DNA from: Henriciella mobilis
Lineage (GTDB): Bacteria > Pseudomonadota > Alphaproteobacteria > Caulobacterales > Hyphomonadaceae
DNA length: 64,000 bases
NCBI RefSeq assembly: GCF_003576315.1
Contig: NZ_QWFZ01000015.1
Location: 48,478-112,477 of the forward strand
Direction of reading: 5' to 3'
The translations under genes were made by a program, and so were the position numbers. Below are positions 62,269 through 64,000 of this stretch, piece after piece. The first letter of the stretch is position 1, and each line of letters opens with the position of its first letter. Under the pieces are notes generated by a model. It worked only from the letters and a program-made list of their open reading frames with translations, did not search any database and was not told where the DNA came from.

Positions 62269-63768
62269 ATGAAAGACGGACAGGCAAAACAGAAGGTCAT
62301 TATCGCTGGCGGCGGGACCGCCGGCTGGATGACGGCAGCGGCGCTGGGCAAGGTGCTAGAGAAGGTTTGCGATGTCACGCTGGTCGAATCCGACGCCATC
62401 GGAACGGTCGGCGTGGGTGAGGCGACCATCCCGACGCTGGTGACCTATAACCGGCTGATCGGGCTGGATGAGGCCAAATGGATGAGCGCGGTGAAGGGCA
62501 CCTTCAAGCTCGGCATCGCCTTCGAGAACTGGACCGACCTCAATCACCGCTACATCCACTCCTTCGGGATTACGGGCAAGGATCACTGGACGGCTGGCTT
62601 CCAGCATTTCTGGCACCGCGGCCGCGAACTGGGCGTCGCCAGGGAGTTCGGCGACTATTGCCTTGAACTGATCGCCGCCGAGAAGGACCGGTTTGCCCAC
62701 CTGCCGGACCTTGGCCTCAACTATGCCTACCATATCGACGCAACGGCCTATGCCGGCTTCCTGCGCGAGATCGCCGAACGCCACGGTGTGAAACGCCGCG
62801 AAGGCCGGATTGCCGAGGTCCGCCGGGCCGCCAATGGCGACATTACCAGCCTTGTCCTTGACGATGGCGCGGCGCTGGACGGCGACCTGTTCGTCGATTG
62901 CACAGGCTTCCGGGCGCTGCTGATCGAGGGCGCGCTGGGGGTCGGCTATGATGACTGGACGCACTGGCTGCCGTGCGACCGGGCGATTGCCGTGCAGACG
63001 GAATCCGTGCGCGCGCCGCGGCCCTATACCCGCTCCATCGCACATGAGGCGGGCTGGCGCTGGCAGATTCCGCTGCAGCACCGCACCGGCAATGGCACGG
63101 TCTACTGCAGCAAGTATCTGAGCGATGACGAGGCACAGGCGAAGCTGCTGAACGACATTGAAGGGCGCCCGCTTACAGAGCCGCGCGTGCTGCGCTTCCG
63201 GACCGGCATGCGCCGTCAGCACTGGCACCGCAACTGTATCGCCATCGGCCTCTCGAGCGGCTTCATCGAGCCGCTTGAATCGACCAGCATCCACCTTATC
63301 CAGCGCTCCGTCATGCGGCTGATGCGGATGTTCCCGCAACATGGCGTGCACCAGCCCGATGTCGATGAATTCAACGCGCAGACGGCCTATGAGACCGACC
63401 ATATCCGCGACTTCATCATTCTGCACTACCACCTGACCAACCGCACCGACACGCCGTTCTGGCGCCATGTCCGGTCGATGGAGATCCCTGAAAGCCTCGC
63501 GCACCGCATGCGCCTTTTCCGCGAGACGGGGCGGGTCTTCCGCGCCAATGACGAGCTGTTTGCCGAGAACTCCTGGACGCAGGTGATGCTGGGCCAGGGA
63601 CTGATGCCTGAGACCCATCATCCGGTGGCAGACGTGATGAGCGAAGCCGAGATCACCAGATTCCTCGATTACATCATCGAGAATGTGAACCGCACCGCGA
63701 ACGGCCTGCCGGCGCATGAGGACTATCTGAAATCCTACTGTCCCGCTGCTATCGCCGAACCGGCCTGA
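62269..63768 (+). CDS. Flavin-dependent tryptophan-halogenase-family protein
   Basis: A 499-residue flavoprotein of the tryptophan halogenase family. The FAD motif is IIAGGGTAGWMTAAAL, the catalytic lysine K80 is in TFKLGIAFENW and the WxWxIP motif is intact (GWRWQIP, W263-W265). SSGFIEPLESTSIHL matches the family C-terminal FAD region. Despite the name, members inside TonB/cupin carbohydrate loci have no proven halogenase activity. ATG 62269 is chosen; GTG 62260 would overlap the cupin stop. Confidence 0.9.
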   Translation: MKDGQAKQKVIIAGGGTAGWMTAAALGKVLEKVCDVTLVESDAIGTVGVGEATIPTLVTYNRLIGLDEAKWMSAVKGTFKLGIAFENWTDLNHRYIHSFGITGKDHWTAGFQHFWHRGRELGVAREFGDYCLELIAAEKDRFAHLPDLGLNYAYHIDATAYAGFLREIAERHGVKRREGRIAEVRRAANGDITSLVLDDGAALDGDLFVDCTGFRALLIEGALGVGYDDWTHWLPCDRAIAVQTESVRAPRPYTRSIAHEAGWRWQIPLQHRTGNGTVYCSKYLSDDEAQAKLLNDIEGRPLTEPRVLRFRTGMRRQHWHRNCIAIGLSSGFIEPLESTSIHLIQRSVMRLMRMFPQHGVHQPDVDEFNAQTAYETDHIRDFIILHYHLTNRTDTPFWRHVRSMEIPESLAHRMRLFRETGRVFRANDELFAENSWTQVMLGQGLMPETHHPVADVMSEAEITRFLDYIIENVNRTANGLPAHEDYLKSYCPAAIAEPA

Positions 63769-63792
63769 CCCGGAAGGGGGCACGACGCCTTT

Positions 63793-63815
63793 CCCCTCTC
63801 CCACGGGGAGAGGGG
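63793..63815. repeat. Intergenic palindromic repeat
   Basis: CCCCTCTCCC-ACG-GGGAGAGGGG, a perfect 10-bp stem with a 3-base loop, followed by GGCAGGGGTGAGGGG. Elements of this sort are common intergenic repeats in proteobacterial genomes. It lies 24 bases after the halogenase-family stop. Confidence 0.65.
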
Positions 63816-63845
63816 CAGGGGTGAGGGGATCGCCACGCTTGCCGC

Positions 63846-63869
63846 AGATGCCTGCGAAAGCAGGTATCT
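63846..63869. repeat. Second intergenic palindromic repeat
   Basis: AGATGCCTGC-GAAA-GCAGGTATCT, a 10-bp stem with one G-T pair and a GAAA tetraloop. A REP-like element adjacent to the first repeat. Confidence 0.55.
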
Positions 63870-63944
63870 ACGGGGACGGCGGATTTCCCCGGGAAGCTCA
63901 GAAAAGTTTCCCACCCCTCTGAAACCCATGCTCCAATTCCAGGC

Positions 63945-64000
63945 ATGCTGACCCGCGCCTGGATTCTTGAAACGCTGGCCCTGCTGCCGCTCTATTACTG
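63945..64000 (+). CDS. Start of a gene cut by the window end
   Basis: ATG 63945 opens a frame (MLTRAWILETLALLPLYY) that runs off the end. The hydrophobic opening suggests a membrane or exported protein, but 18 residues are too few to name it, and no clear ribosome site is seen. Confidence 0.3.
   Translation, partial: MLTRAWILETLALLPLYY

Noticed and set aside
1..64000. CRISPR arrays, rRNA, tRNA or prophage modules
   Set aside because: No regularly spaced repeats, no complete cloverleaf and no phage structural or integrase gene were seen.

Overview
The window reads as a chromosomal segment of a marine-type alphaproteobacterium. The codon usage is GC-rich, there are three TonB-dependent receptors (one broken), a TonB-linked beta-glucan locus, a GABA shunt pair and operons built from short ATGA/TGATG overlaps. 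Caulobacterales/Hyphomonadaceae is my best guess; this is inference, since no rRNA or tRNA gene is present.

Layout. (a) 1-1.6 kb: a PaaK-like adenylate-forming enzyme (5' end outside the window) translationally coupled to a short relative. (b) 1.6-6.4 kb: an island bounded by IS6-family ends. It holds an IS6 inserted into the remnant of another IS6, a HEAT-like exported protein and a three-gene exported operon with a degenerate trypsin-fold protease. (c) 6.46-12.1 kb: a decapitated TonB receptor followed by a TPR-sulfotransferase, a serine beta-lactamase-like hydrolase and an MFS transporter. (d) 12.2-15 kb: gabD and gabT. (e) 15-28.8 kb: the most interesting region, an inorganic-carbon and ion cluster. 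It contains an MFS transporter, a NhaR-like LysR regulator, the DabB/DabA bicarbonate-accumulation pair, an orphan CysD coupled to dabA, an unlisted 45-residue basic protein with its own terminator, an OxyR-like LysR regulator without the redox cysteines, a small unknown protein, NhaA, a delta-class carbonic anhydrase lipoprotein and two outer-membrane-type proteins. ATAG-N7-CTAT sites (the OxyR-type operator geometry) lie upstream of six transcription units here, which suggests one regulon. (f) 28.8-38.7 kb: AGCS symporter, PaiB-like protein, alpha/beta hydrolase and PepSY protein, divergent from a siderophore receptor with a Fur-like box, then a propeller-amidohydrolase lipoprotein. (g) 38.9-43 kb: two AraC regulators around an isochorismatase/YHS/DUF1348 operon. 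(h) 43-51 kb: a chaperone-usher pilus locus with two paralogous subunits, each preceded by the same 104-bp upstream block, and an usher carrying a duplicated N-terminal module. (i) 51.3-54.4 kb: Gfo/Idh/MocA oxidoreductase and a divergent LytS/LytTR pair. (j) 54.5-63.8 kb: a beta-glucan (laminarin-type) utilisation locus with GH3, GH16, TonB receptor, cupin_8 and a tryptophan-halogenase-family protein.

How the parts may work together. DabAB is known to accumulate bicarbonate using a cation gradient. NhaA would balance Na+/H+, and a periplasm-facing carbonic anhydrase would interconvert CO2 and HCO3-. The shared operator-like sites and the redox-blind OxyR homologue suggest a regulator that senses something other than peroxide, possibly carbon or pH status. 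Function assignments rest on motif recognition; all motif counts were made by hand.
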